Shown: piece after piece, positions 1-7,874 of the stretch
How positions within the stretch are numbered: position 1 is the stretch's first letter
How the letters are laid out: the number at the start of each line of letters is the position of its first letter
From: Flammeovirgaceae bacterium UBA5867
Lineage (GTDB): Bacteria > Bacteroidota > Bacteroidia > Cytophagales > Cyclobacteriaceae
Direction of reading: 5' to 3'
Length of the DNA: 31,748 bases
Assembly (NCBI GenBank): GCA_002432545.1
Contig: DJFR01000151.1
Location: 29,493 to 61,240, forward strand
Notes under the pieces: model-generated
Told to the model about the DNA's origin: nothing
The model's database searches: none
Seen by the model: only the letters and a program-made list of their open reading frames with translations
Translations under genes and position numbers: made by a program

Positions 1-105
1 AAACGCGACATCGATAAAATTGTAAATAACAATCACGTTATAAAATTCATTACCAAACCGCTAACAGAAGTAGCGCTTGACGAGATAAAACTCAACAATA
101 TCTAG
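1..105 (+). CDS. Response regulator receiver domain, C-terminal end (partial)
   Basis: An open frame enters from the left edge and ends at a TAG at 103-105, giving 34 residues. The segment VIKFITKPL followed by an amphipathic helix matches the end of a receiver (REC) domain, where the conserved Lys-Pro follows the fifth beta strand. There is no room for an output domain after it, so the protein either ends with the REC domain or carries its other domains upstream. The start and the phospho-acceptor Asp lie outside the window. The family assignment rests on one short motif and is moderate. Confidence 0.55.
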   Translation, partial: KRDIDKIVNNNHVIKFITKPLTEVALDEIKLNNI

Positions 106-157
106 ATTTTATACTTTGGGTTTTAAGTCATAATTTCGGCTTAAACCCCCAAAACGT

Positions 158-1084
158 ATGAATGAGAAGAAGATAAAGGTTGTAACTGTTTTAGTTGTTT
201 TAATTTTATTAACGCACACGCACTTGCAGGCTCAGATCATTAAGCCTGATACACTTTCCAACTGGCACAGGAAGTTTACATTTACTCTAAATTTTAATCA
301 GGCTTCCTTCTCCTCCAACTGGAAGGCGGGAGGTATAAATTCTGTTGGCTTCAACTCAGGTCTGAATTATAAAGCTGGTTATGAAAAAGGAAATTCGAAG
401 TGGGATAATGAAATAGATCTCCTCTATGGATTTGTAAATAACTCCGGACAAGGTTTTCGTAAAACACTCGATCGACTTTACCTTGATACTAAGTACGGTC
501 ATAAACTCAATGACAACTGGGATCTTTTTACATCACTCAATTTTTTATCACAATTTTCGAAAGGCTATAAATATGAAGACGATGCTACCGGTACAGAGCA
601 GGCATTGCTGATCTCGGATTTTCTTGCACCGGCATTTGTTACCTCTGCATGGGGTGCCGAATATCATCCTACCACTTATTTCAAAGTACGCTTATCTCCA
701 TTTGCGCCACGACTCACCATCGTGCAAGACCCGACACGCTTTACACAAACCGTAGGACCGGAGCCGTACGGTGTAGATTCTACCAAGACAACACGGTTTG
801 AATGGCTCGCCTTTCAGATGCAGGCAGAGTTTGATAAAGAGATTTTCACCAACGTAAATCTTAAATGGCGATACCTCATGTTCGCTAATTATGAAACGCT
901 CGAACTCAAAACGATCGACCATCGCGTTGACCTCATGCTTACTGCCAAAGTAAACCGATTTATTAACGTAAGCCTCGGAGGTATTCTGCTCTACGACTAT
1001 GATCAGGATAGCGGTGCACAGTATAACCAGTTGTTCAACTTTGGTTTCCTGTATACATTCCAGAATTATGAAGACAAAAAATAA
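158..1084 (+). CDS. DUF3078 domain-containing outer-membrane beta-barrel protein
   Basis: 308 residues. Residues 1-25 form a signal peptide (basic MNEKKIK, then a Val/Leu/Ile core, cleavage near LQAQ). The mature protein starts with a Trp- and Gly-rich stretch (NFNQASFSSNWKAGG) typical of DUF3078, followed by many alternating hydrophobic/polar strands with aromatic ends, and it finishes with an aromatic-rich terminal strand (FNFGFLYTFQNY), as outer-membrane barrels do. The family is widespread in Bacteroidota and its function is unknown; a porin-like or structural outer-membrane role is inference. ATG at 158 is the only good start that retains the signal peptide. It appears monocistronic, with a hairpin terminator just downstream. 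Confidence 0.85.
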   Translation: MNEKKIKVVTVLVVLILLTHTHLQAQIIKPDTLSNWHRKFTFTLNFNQASFSSNWKAGGINSVGFNSGLNYKAGYEKGNSKWDNEIDLLYGFVNNSGQGFRKTLDRLYLDTKYGHKLNDNWDLFTSLNFLSQFSKGYKYEDDATGTEQALLISDFLAPAFVTSAWGAEYHPTTYFKVRLSPFAPRLTIVQDPTRFTQTVGPEPYGVDSTKTTRFEWLAFQMQAEFDKEIFTNVNLKWRYLMFANYETLELKTIDHRVDLMLTAKVNRFINVSLGGILLYDYDQDSGAQYNQLFNFGFLYTFQNYEDKK

Positions 1085-1105
1085 TGTATAAATAAAACGA
1101 ATGGA

Positions 1106-1132
1106 AAGGCTCGAAAACATCGGGCCTTTTTT
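1106..1132 (+). terminator. Rho-independent terminator after the DUF3078 gene
   Basis: Stem AAGGCTCG (1106-1113) pairs with CGGGCCTT (1121-1128) with one G-T wobble, a 7-nt loop, and a T run to 1132. Flanking AATGGA/TCCATT could extend the stem after a break. It sits 22 bp after the stop codon. Confidence 0.8.
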
Positions 1133-1220
1133 ATTCCATTCAGCTATAATTTTAAATTGCGTACGCGTAAACGGGAAGCATGATGAATCATTCTCTTCGT
1201 TTTAATAACCCAACCGAAAT

Positions 1221-2780
1221 ATGTCAGTAGAAAAATTTACAGGAGCAATTCAGAAGTCGTATACAACCAACCTTCCCGCTATACACCTGGGATCTGGTAT
1301 ATATCAAAATGAAATTATAGCCGATGCAAAGGTATATCTGCCCATGCGTATGATGAACCGCCATGGTTTGGTAACAGGCGCAACCGGCTCCGGTAAAACG
1401 AGAACATTGCAGTTGCTGGCCGAACAACTTTCGGCTGCTGGTGTACCTGTATTTATGCCGGATATGAAAGGCGATTTATCCGGTATGGCCAAAGAAGGTG
1501 TAGCGAACGATAAGATACAGGAACGTGCACAGGCGTTGGGTGTTTCCTTTATACCGGGTGCTCTCCCTGTTGAAATATACTCACTCAGCGGTAAGCTGGG
1601 TGCACAGATGCGCGCAACCGTTACGGAGTTTGGGCCAGTGCTGCTCACTAAAATTCTTGAACTTAACGATACACAGGCTGGCGTATTAAATATACTCTTC
1701 AAGTATGCCGATGATAAAAATTTACCCATCGTAGATTTCAGCGACCTGAAAAAAGTGTTAAACTATTTGACGGAAGGACCGGGCGCAGCGGAGATTAAAA
1801 GTGATTACGGAAAAATATCGTCTTCAACAGCCAGTACCATCCTCAGAAAAATTGTCTCACTTGAACAACAAGGTGTAGACCAATTATTCGGAGAGACATC
1901 TTTTGATGTTGAGGACCTCTTCGAGAAAGTTGATGGCCGGGGCGTTATCAGTTTGCTGAATGTAGCCGACATGCAATCGCAGCCTGCCGTATTCTCGACC
2001 TTTATGCTGGCATTGCTTGCTGAAATATACCAACGCCTGCCCGAAGCCGGTGATTTGGATAAACCAAAACTGATCTTCTTTCTCGATGAAGCACATTTAC
2101 TTTTTAAAGACGCACCCAAAGCATTCCTTGATCAGATAGACCAAGTTATTCGCCTGATACGTTCAAAAGGTGTTGGTATATTTTTCTGCACACAGCTTAC
2201 ACAAGATGTACCACCTTCTGTACTCGCACAATTAGGAAATAGAGTTCATCACGTGATCCGCGCCTTTACACCCAACGATGTAAAGGCTCTGAAAGAAACG
2301 ATCAAGACCTTTCCTAAATCCGAGTTCTATGAAATGGAACAACAGTTTACACAACTCGGAACCGGCCAGGCATTTATTACCGTGTTGAATGAAAAAGGTA
2401 TACCTACCGAAACTGTTGTTACCCACTTGCTGCCACCAAAATCCTACATGGGACCGCTCTCAGAGCAGGAGTATAGCAGCTTGCTGAATAATTCAGATTT
2501 CTATAAAAAGTATAAAGATGTGGTTGATCCGCAGAGCGCTTTCGAAATGTTGAGCGAACGCATGCAGCAGGCAGAGGAGGAAAAAGAAGAGAAGCAGGAA
2601 GAAAAGAAAGCATCTTCATCGCGCACCACCTCGCGTAAGCAGGAAAAATCTACGCTGGAAGAAGTGATGGGATCACCGCTGGCCAAGCAGGTAGGACGCG
2701 AATTGGTACGAGGCGTATTCGGAATGCTCTTCGGCAGTACACCACGAAGAAGTACACGCAAGCGCAGCAGTATATTTTGA
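1221..2780 (+). CDS. HerA-like helicase domain protein (DUF853, YjgR type)
   Basis: 519 residues, close to the roughly 500 of E. coli YjgR. It is an ASCE-type ATPase of the HerA/FtsK group. Walker A is GATGSGKT at residues 53-60. The family signature PDMKGDLSGMA follows at 80-90. Walker B is LIFFLDEAH at 284-292, and a Gln/Thr-rich sensor region (FFCTQLTQDVP) lies near 321-331. The C-terminal 70 residues are a charged Glu/Lys tail followed by a basic Ser/Arg end. No signal peptide or membrane segment, so it should be cytosolic. HerA proteins translocate DNA with the nuclease NurA, but no NurA is nearby and the role of the DUF853 branch is not settled. Start ATG 1221 keeps the conserved N-terminus. 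It stands alone between two untranslated gaps. Confidence 0.9.
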   Translation: MSVEKFTGAIQKSYTTNLPAIHLGSGIYQNEIIADAKVYLPMRMMNRHGLVTGATGSGKTRTLQLLAEQLSAAGVPVFMPDMKGDLSGMAKEGVANDKIQERAQALGVSFIPGALPVEIYSLSGKLGAQMRATVTEFGPVLLTKILELNDTQAGVLNILFKYADDKNLPIVDFSDLKKVLNYLTEGPGAAEIKSDYGKISSSTASTILRKIVSLEQQGVDQLFGETSFDVEDLFEKVDGRGVISLLNVADMQSQPAVFSTFMLALLAEIYQRLPEAGDLDKPKLIFFLDEAHLLFKDAPKAFLDQIDQVIRLIRSKGVGIFFCTQLTQDVPPSVLAQLGNRVHHVIRAFTPNDVKALKETIKTFPKSEFYEMEQQFTQLGTGQAFITVLNEKGIPTETVVTHLLPPKSYMGPLSEQEYSSLLNNSDFYKKYKDVVDPQSAFEMLSERMQQAEEEKEEKQEEKKASSSRTTSRKQEKSTLEEVMGSPLAKQVGRELVRGVFGMLFGSTPRRSTRKRSSIF

Positions 2781-2788
2781 CTTAAATT

Positions 2789-2851
2789 GAAGATTAAAAG
2801 ATCATAAGATTTTGGGTTGCCCTATATCTATACTATAATTTTTTAATCTTC
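2789..2851. repeat. Perfect 11-bp inverted repeat upstream of the acidic protein gene
   Basis: GAAGATTAAAA at 2789-2799 is exactly complementary to TTTTAATCTTC at 2841-2851, separated by 41 bases. The pair fills most of the 99-bp gap between the DUF853 gene and the gene starting at 2880. The T-rich right arm could act as a weak terminator of the upstream gene or as a 5' leader structure of the downstream one. The arms are AT-rich, so chance is possible. Confidence 0.4.
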
Positions 2852-2879
2852 CAGTATTCCAATTTTTCAATCCAAGATT

Positions 2880-3341
2880 ATGTGGGAAAACGATGATGAC
2901 GCGGATGACGATGATTACGATCCGGAGCAGGAACGGAAGCGCATGGAAGCGCTCCCTATTTTTCAGAAGGCCGAGGAGATCCGCGAATTGACGAGACGCA
3001 TTATTGATTCCATTGATAATGAAGAGGTGCGCATGATTCACAGCAATATCATGCTGGAAGATTCGATTATCCTTTCGGCCAAGATCGCGGGAGCGGAGGC
3101 AATGGATGATTTCATTATGAAGATGGAGAATGCCACCATCATAAAAATTCATGCACGTAGTCTGCTTACGCAAACAGCATCGCTGATCTTCGAAGAAGTA
3201 CTTCCGGAAGAATACCTGCGTTTACTCCGGAAAGAGATTGAAGCATTTCGTCTTTTGTTTCGCGAGTGGATCAAAACCTTTCACAAGTCTCCGAAAGAAG
3301 GCGATGGATGGGGTCTTTTTGTGGAGGATGACGATCTGTAG
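2880..3341 (+). CDS. Small acidic hypothetical protein
   Basis: 153 residues, not assigned to a named family. The first 15 residues are almost entirely acidic (WENDDDADDDDYDPEQ). The remainder reads as amphipathic helices rich in Glu, Ile, Leu and Arg (for example AEEIRELTRRIIDSI and EEYLRLLRKEIEAFRLLFREWI), and the end is again acidic (VEDDDL). There is no signal peptide, membrane segment or Cys. The composition suggests an all-helical cytosolic protein. It lies 99 bp after the HerA-like ATPase on the same strand and could be co-transcribed, but the inverted repeat between them makes this uncertain. Its stop codon abuts a hairpin shared with the convergent OsmC gene. No function can be proposed. 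Confidence 0.75.
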   Translation: MWENDDDADDDDYDPEQERKRMEALPIFQKAEEIRELTRRIIDSIDNEEVRMIHSNIMLEDSIILSAKIAGAEAMDDFIMKMENATIIKIHARSLLTQTASLIFEEVLPEEYLRLLRKEIEAFRLLFREWIKTFHKSPKEGDGWGLFVEDDDL

Positions 3342-3370
3342 ATATAGTGTCGTTTGAATGGCACTATATC
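3341..3370. terminator. Hairpin shared by two convergent stop codons
   Basis: GATATAGTG (3341-3349) pairs perfectly with CACTATATC (3362-3370), and the next two positions can pair as T-G and C-G. The hairpin contains the last base of the plus-strand stop and the whole minus-strand stop (3364-3366). There is no T run on either side, so intrinsic termination is uncertain. It may instead protect the 3' ends of both mRNAs. Confidence 0.45.
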
Positions 3371-3831
3371 TTCACGGCTTGCGTGAGTACCGTTGGCTGC
3401 ATGGTAACTTTCGTTTTGATGGAGTTTGAGATGAGACAATTTGCTTCGGATTTCTGAAGCACTTTATTCGCTTTCTCTATATCTTTCTCTTCCGCTATCA
3501 TTACTTCCGGGTATAGCAGAACTTCAGTCATCATAAATTTGCCATCCACTTTTTCAAGTTTCCCCTGCGAGTTGCAACGAAAGGAAGTGAAATCAAGCTT
3601 TGAGTTTTCAGCAACTGCCAGAAATGTTGTCATAAAACAACTGCTTACCGATGCTGTAAATAAATGTTCAGGCGACCAGATGCCCGGTATACCTTTCGGA
3701 AATTCCGGTGGCGTGGCTACTTCAATGCATCCGCCCGCGAGTGCATCGTTGTTGGTTAACTCCGGGGAGCACATCATGCCTTTTCGATCTTTACTCCAGG
3801 CTATAGTAACCGTATATATGTGTGATTCCAT
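3364..3831 (-). CDS. OsmC/Ohr-family peroxidase
   Basis: 155 residues from ATG 3831; an upstream extension of the frame would run into the preceding gene and lacks family similarity. OsmC/Ohr proteins are cytosolic dimers that reduce organic or lipid hydroperoxides with two cysteines. Both are present: Cys65 in the helix SVSSCFMTTFLAVAE and Cys132 in the segment EANCLISNSI. The family's Pro-Glu-His-Leu-Phe stretch (SPEHLFTASVSSC) is intact. The gene starts one base after the rhodanese stop, so the two are almost certainly co-transcribed and probably translationally coupled. Together with DUF2892 and rhodanese this suggests handling of reactive sulfur or peroxide stress. The subfamily (Ohr versus OsmC) is not resolved. 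Confidence 0.88.
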   Translation of the reverse strand: MESHIYTVTIAWSKDRKGMMCSPELTNNDALAGGCIEVATPPEFPKGIPGIWSPEHLFTASVSSCFMTTFLAVAENSKLDFTSFRCNSQGKLEKVDGKFMMTEVLLYPEVMIAEEKDIEKANKVLQKSEANCLISNSIKTKVTMQPTVLTQAVKI

Positions 3832-3832
3832 T

Positions 3833-4147
3833 TTATAATTGATTTTGTAGTTGATTCCAGCTGCCACCGTTGTGAATATTTGTATAGCCGTTTGACTTTA
3901 ATATACCGGCCGCTTTACTGCTTCGTACACCCGAAGCGCAGCAGGTAATGATAGCAACGTTCTTCGCGGGAAGTTTGTGAAGATTAGCGGCAATTTCATG
4001 TACCGGTATATTCACCGAGTTTTTTATGTGGCCGGTGGTATATTCCTGGTGGGTGCGTACATCCAGAATAATGGCGCCTTGCTTTACATACTGTTTGAAA
4101 TCAATAGCGGGTTGTATTCCCAGTGCTCGTTTTACAAATTCGATCAT
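3833..4147 (-). CDS. Single-domain rhodanese-like sulfurtransferase
   Basis: 104 residues, the usual length of a stand-alone rhodanese domain. The conserved early motif ILDVRTHQEYTTGHI lies at residues 27-41. The active-site loop CASGVRSS begins at Cys70, which carries the persulfide in this family; Arg74 lies in the loop as expected. No signal peptide, so cytosolic. It follows DUF2892 on the same strand after a 120-bp gap and abuts OsmC. Likely substrates are thiosulfate or low-molecular-weight persulfides, inferred from the family only. ATG 4147 is well placed. Confidence 0.9.
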   Translation of the reverse strand: MIEFVKRALGIQPAIDFKQYVKQGAIILDVRTHQEYTTGHIKNSVNIPVHEIAANLHKLPAKNVAIITCCASGVRSSKAAGILKSNGYTNIHNGGSWNQLQNQL

Positions 4148-4202
4148 AATAAATTTTATTTTGTTCTTATCGTATATTTCGCTTTCGGTGATAAATATAT
4201 AG

Positions 4203-4217
4203 ATGCTATTGTAGCAT
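4203..4217. promoter_or_regulatory. Palindrome in the leader of the rhodanese-OsmC pair
   Basis: ATGCTA-TTG-TAGCAT is a perfect 6-bp inverted repeat with a 3-base centre, 56 bp before the rhodanese start codon. Its position fits an operator for a dimeric regulator. No known consensus is matched and no promoter was identified with confidence. Confidence 0.3.
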
Positions 4218-4267
4218 AAGGCTGATGTTTGTCAGTCTGTGCGTTGATGTTTTTACAAGAAATGATT

Positions 4268-4480
4268 TTATTTTCTGGATTTGGCAGAATCATCCACGCC
4301 AGCCTTATCAAGGATTTTCTCCAACGGGCAGAAGCGTGTGAACGAAGAATGAAACAGACTAAGTCCGACTAATATCGCCAGTCCTAACCAATATACATGC
4401 ACAAAGTATACGAGTATCAGACTAAGCAATATCAGGCTGCTGACGGTAACACGAATGATGCGTTCTTTCATAAAGTGCAT
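4268..4480 (-). CDS. DUF2892 (YgaP-type) small inner-membrane protein
   Basis: 70 residues. Two hydrophobic segments, about 10-28 and 30-42, are separated by a His-Val-Tyr-Trp turn, and the start is basic (MKERIIRV). After the membrane part comes FTRFCPLEKILDKAGV, the Cys-Pro-Leu end motif seen in DUF2892 proteins. In E. coli YgaP this membrane domain is fused to a rhodanese; here the two functions are separate neighbouring genes, which supports the assignment. ATG 4480 and ATG 4471 are both possible starts and differ by three residues. First gene of the DUF2892-rhodanese-OsmC set. Confidence 0.8.
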   Translation of the reverse strand: MHFMKERIIRVTVSSLILLSLILVYFVHVYWLGLAILVGLSLFHSSFTRFCPLEKILDKAGVDDSAKSRK

Positions 4481-4691
4481 TTATAATTTATAATGCAAAA
4501 CTACCACAGCGGGTATTGCTGCACTGTGATTTGTGTCACGTTCGGTTTTTATCTCTGATTTTGGAAGGTATGCGCGGCTTTTGGGAAATGTAATGTCCTC
4601 ACTATCAACGCTACGAAGCATGATGAGAAAATTTTTGATCTCCACGTTAAACCTTTGCCCTGCACCGCTATCTAAGAGCAAATTTCTTTTT

Positions 4692-5597
4692 ATGAAAACA
4701 GTACGATTCGTTTTCGGTGTTATGATAGTTTGCACATGTGTGGCAGGATCACTTCGTGCAGGAATAAGAATGCCGCAGGACTCAACAGGATTACCCGGAG
4801 ATAATTTCAGTCTCGAAGGCGCGCTTGAAATGTTTAAGAAAGCAGAGTCGCCCGAGGAATTCGAAAAGATGATCAATACGGAAGATAACAAGGTAAACAA
4901 CCTCGATCTTAATGAAGACGGTGATATTGACTATATAAAAGTAATCGACAAGGGGGAAGGCGATGCACATGCATTCATCCTCCAAGCCGCTGTCTCAGCA
5001 AATGAGAATCAGGATATAGCCGTGATCGAACTTGAGAAAAACGGAAGCAACGATGCTGTACTCCAGATTGTAGGTGACGAAGATATATATGGCGAAGAAG
5101 TTATAGTAGAACCTGCTGAAGAACGCAGCGCCACGGCACAACCTGCACAGGCACGCAAGCAATCGACTACAACGACCAATGTAGTTGTAAATGTCTGGAC
5201 ATGGCCTATGGTACGTCATGTATATGCACCGGGATATAGGGTGTGGATTTCTCCGTGGGGATGGCGGGCGCGTCCTATTTGGTGGCGTCCGTGGAGGCCG
5301 GTGCGTTATCATGTGTTTTACCCGTACCGGGTTCCATACCACCGTCACTATGTAGTGGTTCATCATCATCGTGTGGTACATGCACATCGCATCTATACAC
5401 CGGTGCGCACCACATCTGTAACCGTTCATGCACGTCACCGCGAATCGGTAGATCATTACAGGGCTACACGCACCACGCGAAGTACCACAGTTACAAAAGG
5501 GAATAAACAGACCCGGGTTACGCGAAGAAGTACCACCGTGCAAGGTAAAAACGGTAAAGCAACCAAGCGTACAACACGTGTAAGAAGAAAGGATTAA
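4692..5597 (+). CDS. Secreted protein with EF-hand-like loop and His/Arg/Trp-rich C-terminal half
   Basis: 301 residues from ATG 4692. This start gives a clear signal peptide (MKTVRFVFGVMIVCTCVAGS); an in-frame extension to 4533 would bury it. A helical segment (40-62) leads to a calcium-loop-like motif, D72-L-N-E-D-G-D-I-D80-Y, similar to EF-hand/dockerin loops. A strand-rich region (82-140) follows and ends in a conserved-looking IVGDEDIYGEEVIVEP. From residue 167 the sequence changes completely: WTWP, many Trp-Arg-Pro and Tyr-His-Arg clusters, HHH, then Thr/Arg/Lys repeats to the end, giving a strongly basic tail. Proteins of this layout occur in Bacteroidota without known function. A surface or metal-binding role is inference. 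Confidence 0.75.
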   Translation: MKTVRFVFGVMIVCTCVAGSLRAGIRMPQDSTGLPGDNFSLEGALEMFKKAESPEEFEKMINTEDNKVNNLDLNEDGDIDYIKVIDKGEGDAHAFILQAAVSANENQDIAVIELEKNGSNDAVLQIVGDEDIYGEEVIVEPAEERSATAQPAQARKQSTTTTNVVVNVWTWPMVRHVYAPGYRVWISPWGWRARPIWWRPWRPVRYHVFYPYRVPYHRHYVVVHHHRVVHAHRIYTPVRTTSVTVHARHRESVDHYRATRTTRSTTVTKGNKQTRVTRRSTTVQGKNGKATKRTTRVRRKD

Positions 5598-5618
5598 CGC
5601 TGGCTTTGTCTATACTTT

Positions 5619-5657
5619 GGTATGGTATATATTGTGTAACATTATATATACTATACC
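5619..5657. terminator. Bidirectional hairpin between convergent genes
   Basis: GGTATGGTATATAT (5619-5632) pairs with ATATATACTATACC (5644-5657), 14 bp with one G-T wobble and an 11-nt loop. A CTTTTT run lies a few bases downstream on the plus strand. It separates the convergent stops at 5597 and 5667. Confidence 0.6.
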
Positions 5658-5666
5658 GGAAGCTTT

Positions 5667-6590
5667 TTAGGGCAGCTGATACTGTTTGAAGAAATCCCAA
5701 AGCAGATCGTTGGCGCTGATAACGGAAGAAGGAGTATCACCGTTGGCGCTTCCCGGCAAACCACCCGGCCATGCATGGCCACCGTCTTGTGTCAGGTAAT
5801 ACTGAATGGTTACGCCATTGGTGCAATCAGTCCAGCGGGTAAATTTATAGTCATCGTTCACAACCTGTGCTGTTGTTTTACATGTATTTATCTTCGACCA
5901 TACGTTCATCACTGAGTCGATCGGAGGATAATATATACCTGTAATACCTTTGCCCCCGGTATAGGGCACGCGGGCGTCCAGTACAGAGTGCATGTGTAGT
6001 ACAGGAACCGGACGATCCGGATTACACGGCTGTGTTACAACCATGGAGCATCCGCTGGTTGCTATAGCTGCAATCTTTCCCGACATCTCACATGCCAGGC
6101 GATAGGACAACATGCCTCCGTTGGAATGTCCCGTTGCATATACTTTTTTAGGATTGATCTTGTACTTCGCCAGTAGTTCATCGATAAGCTCGTCTATAAA
6201 TTTTACATCGTTAATATTATTGTCGCGTGCATAGTCGCAGCATTTACCGGCATTCCATGTTCTCGCTCCGAGTACGCCATCGCTTTTTACGCCTTCCGGG
6301 TATACAACAATAAAACCAGCGGCATCAGCTTTTTCGGTTAGTCTGGAAGTAGATTCAAACTGTGCGGCATCGCCACCACCGCCATGCATCGCGATTACCA
6401 GTGAGAACCCGTTTGATTCGTAATAGTCGGGAGGGAGGTTCAAGGTATAGGTTCTCGTTTGTCCGTCTACCGTTATGGTTTCGCTGAAGCGGTATACTTT
6501 TTCAACTTCCGGATCGTCATTTTTAGAACAACCGCCCATGAATAAAAGAAGTGTGCAGGTTAAGAGAAATTGAAAAATACCGGCCTTCAT
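5667..6590 (-). CDS. Lipoprotein esterase of the PHB depolymerase/feruloyl esterase (LpqC) family
   Basis: 307 residues. The N-terminus has a lipoprotein signal with lipobox LFMGGC; Cys21 would be lipidated, so the enzyme is likely membrane-anchored and probably outer-membrane. The alpha/beta-hydrolase core shows the oxyanion region AMHGGGGD (67-74), the nucleophile elbow GHSNGG with Ser156, the acid Asp205 in LDARVPY, and the base His272 in DGGHAWPG. This layout is that of esterase PHB depolymerases and LpqC-type proteins, which cleave polyester or feruloyl/acetyl esters on plant polysaccharides. There is no polysaccharide-utilisation cluster next to it, so the substrate is unknown. Pairs of Cys (117/118, 181/189) may form disulfides. 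Monocistronic. Confidence 0.88.
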   Translation of the reverse strand: MKAGIFQFLLTCTLLLFMGGCSKNDDPEVEKVYRFSETITVDGQTRTYTLNLPPDYYESNGFSLVIAMHGGGGDAAQFESTSRLTEKADAAGFIVVYPEGVKSDGVLGARTWNAGKCCDYARDNNINDVKFIDELIDELLAKYKINPKKVYATGHSNGGMLSYRLACEMSGKIAAIATSGCSMVVTQPCNPDRPVPVLHMHSVLDARVPYTGGKGITGIYYPPIDSVMNVWSKINTCKTTAQVVNDDYKFTRWTDCTNGVTIQYYLTQDGGHAWPGGLPGSANGDTPSSVISANDLLWDFFKQYQLP

Positions 6591-6693
6591 GAATATATAG
6601 GGTTTTAATTTAATTCGTTAGACTTTTTAAAATGATTCAGGTTTAGTGCGTGAAATGAAAATACCGGGCTTTTATGAATGAGACCGTGATCAC

Positions 6694-7329
6694 CTAAAAA
6701 TCCACGCGTGTTATTTCATTACGCGAAACGGTGATCCGGTTTTGTGACTCCATCTTCTTAAGCAACCTGGAAATTACTTCGCGCGATGAGTTGAGGTCAT
6801 CTGCAATCTCCTGGTGTGTTACCGTAATTTTGTTATTCTTGAAAGAATCAAACTGCCGCTTCAGATAGAATTCAAGTTTCTGATCCATCGAGTGGAAAGC
6901 GACCTGATCAATTACTTCCAGCAATTCTTCAAAGCGACTGCGATACGTTTCCAATACAAAATAGTACCATTGCTTATGATCACGCATCAGCCCATCCATA
7001 AACTGAATCGGAATTGCCAATGCTTTTACAGGCGACATGGCTTTTGCTTTTATAGCACTTGTCTCATTTTTAGCAGCGCAGATCATGGAAAGTGCACACG
7101 CACTGCCTTGTTCGAGGTAGTATAAAAAGAACTCTTCACCATCGTCTCCCTCGCGGTATAATTTTACCCGGCCATCCAGTATCAGTAATGAGTTTTTAAA
7201 ATACTGTCCCGGGCGCATCAGCATACTGCCTTCTTCAAAGGTTGTAACTTGTCCTATAGCTTCCAGGTGTGCTAACAGCTCACCATCAAACTGTGGAAAA
7301 ATAGTTTGTAATTGCATCGCCCCGTTCAT
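6694..7329 (-). CDS. Crp/Fnr-family transcriptional regulator
   Basis: 211 residues: a cyclic-nucleotide-binding-type beta-roll (about 10-115), a dimer helix, and a C-terminal winged helix-turn-helix with the typical recognition segment THQEIADDLNSSREVISRLLKKM. The phosphate-binding motif for cAMP (RxS with upstream Glu) is not present, and there is no Fnr iron-sulfur Cys cluster. Instead Cys78 and Cys84 (GSACALSMIC) sit in the roll where related Bacteroidota regulators carry a Cys-rich loop, suggesting a redox or thiol switch. ATG 7329 overlaps the TGA of the DUF2911 gene by four bases (ATGA), so the two are translationally coupled. Met5 is an alternative start. Confidence 0.9.
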   Translation of the reverse strand: MNGAMQLQTIFPQFDGELLAHLEAIGQVTTFEEGSMLMRPGQYFKNSLLILDGRVKLYREGDDGEEFFLYYLEQGSACALSMICAAKNETSAIKAKAMSPVKALAIPIQFMDGLMRDHKQWYYFVLETYRSRFEELLEVIDQVAFHSMDQKLEFYLKRQFDSFKNNKITVTHQEIADDLNSSREVISRLLKKMESQNRITVSRNEITRVDF

Positions 7330-7874
7330 GGTTTAATGGTGAACGGAAGCGAGATCAGGATTTTTTCCCAGCGAATGGTGAGTATACCCTGGTGGTCCGA
7401 TTGTGCCTTGATGCCGTATGCCAGTCGTTCCTGCAGCGCTGCTATATTTTGCGGAGTAACGTTTATACGTACTACATCCTCTTTGGCATCATAGTCATCT
7501 GCAAGATGCTGATTCCAGTTGCGATTGATAATGATCGTCCACTGCTCCTTACCCGGAATGGTAAAGATGGCATATTTACCCGCGGCAATCGTAGTATTGC
7601 CAATGACTATATTCCGGTTAAACTCCCACGCGGTAGCCCGATGTGCGCCCGTTACCCATACTTCACCATAAGGAACAAGGCCTCCCCAGATCATGCGGCC
7701 TCGCACGGCCGGTGCATGGTAATATAGCATCAGGTGCGCCTGTCCAACCTGCGCATGCACTTCTTTGGGAATGCTTTTCTTCAGCGTGTCTGCAGCAGTT
7801 GAAGCGTGCTCGTGTTGCGCCATTACTACACAGGCAAGCATACTGGCCAGTATCGTCATCACTACTTTCATCAT
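7326..7874 (-). CDS. DUF2911 domain secreted protein
   Basis: 182 residues from ATG 7874 (a second ATG follows immediately). This start gives a signal peptide (MMKVVMTILASMLACVVMAQ), while the frame upstream is not protein-like. The DUF2911 signature is clear: IPKEVHAQVGQAHLMLYYHAP, then GRMIWGGLVPYGEVWVTGAHRAT, then AAGKYAIFTIPGKEQWTIIINRNW. The family is periplasmic or surface-exposed in Bacteroidota and its function is unknown. A His-rich spot (QHEH) follows the cleavage site. It is the first gene of a two-gene operon with the Crp/Fnr regulator, which suggests a common signal controls or is reported by this protein. Confidence 0.88.
   Translation of the reverse strand: MMKVVMTILASMLACVVMAQHEHASTAADTLKKSIPKEVHAQVGQAHLMLYYHAPAVRGRMIWGGLVPYGEVWVTGAHRATAWEFNRNIVIGNTTIAAGKYAIFTIPGKEQWTIIINRNWNQHLADDYDAKEDVVRINVTPQNIAALQERLAYGIKAQSDHQGILTIRWEKILISLPFTIKP

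Noticed and set aside
692..1120. 142-residue minus-strand frame inside the DUF3078 gene
   Set aside because: Shadow of the outer-membrane protein on the opposite strand; it even reads through the terminator.
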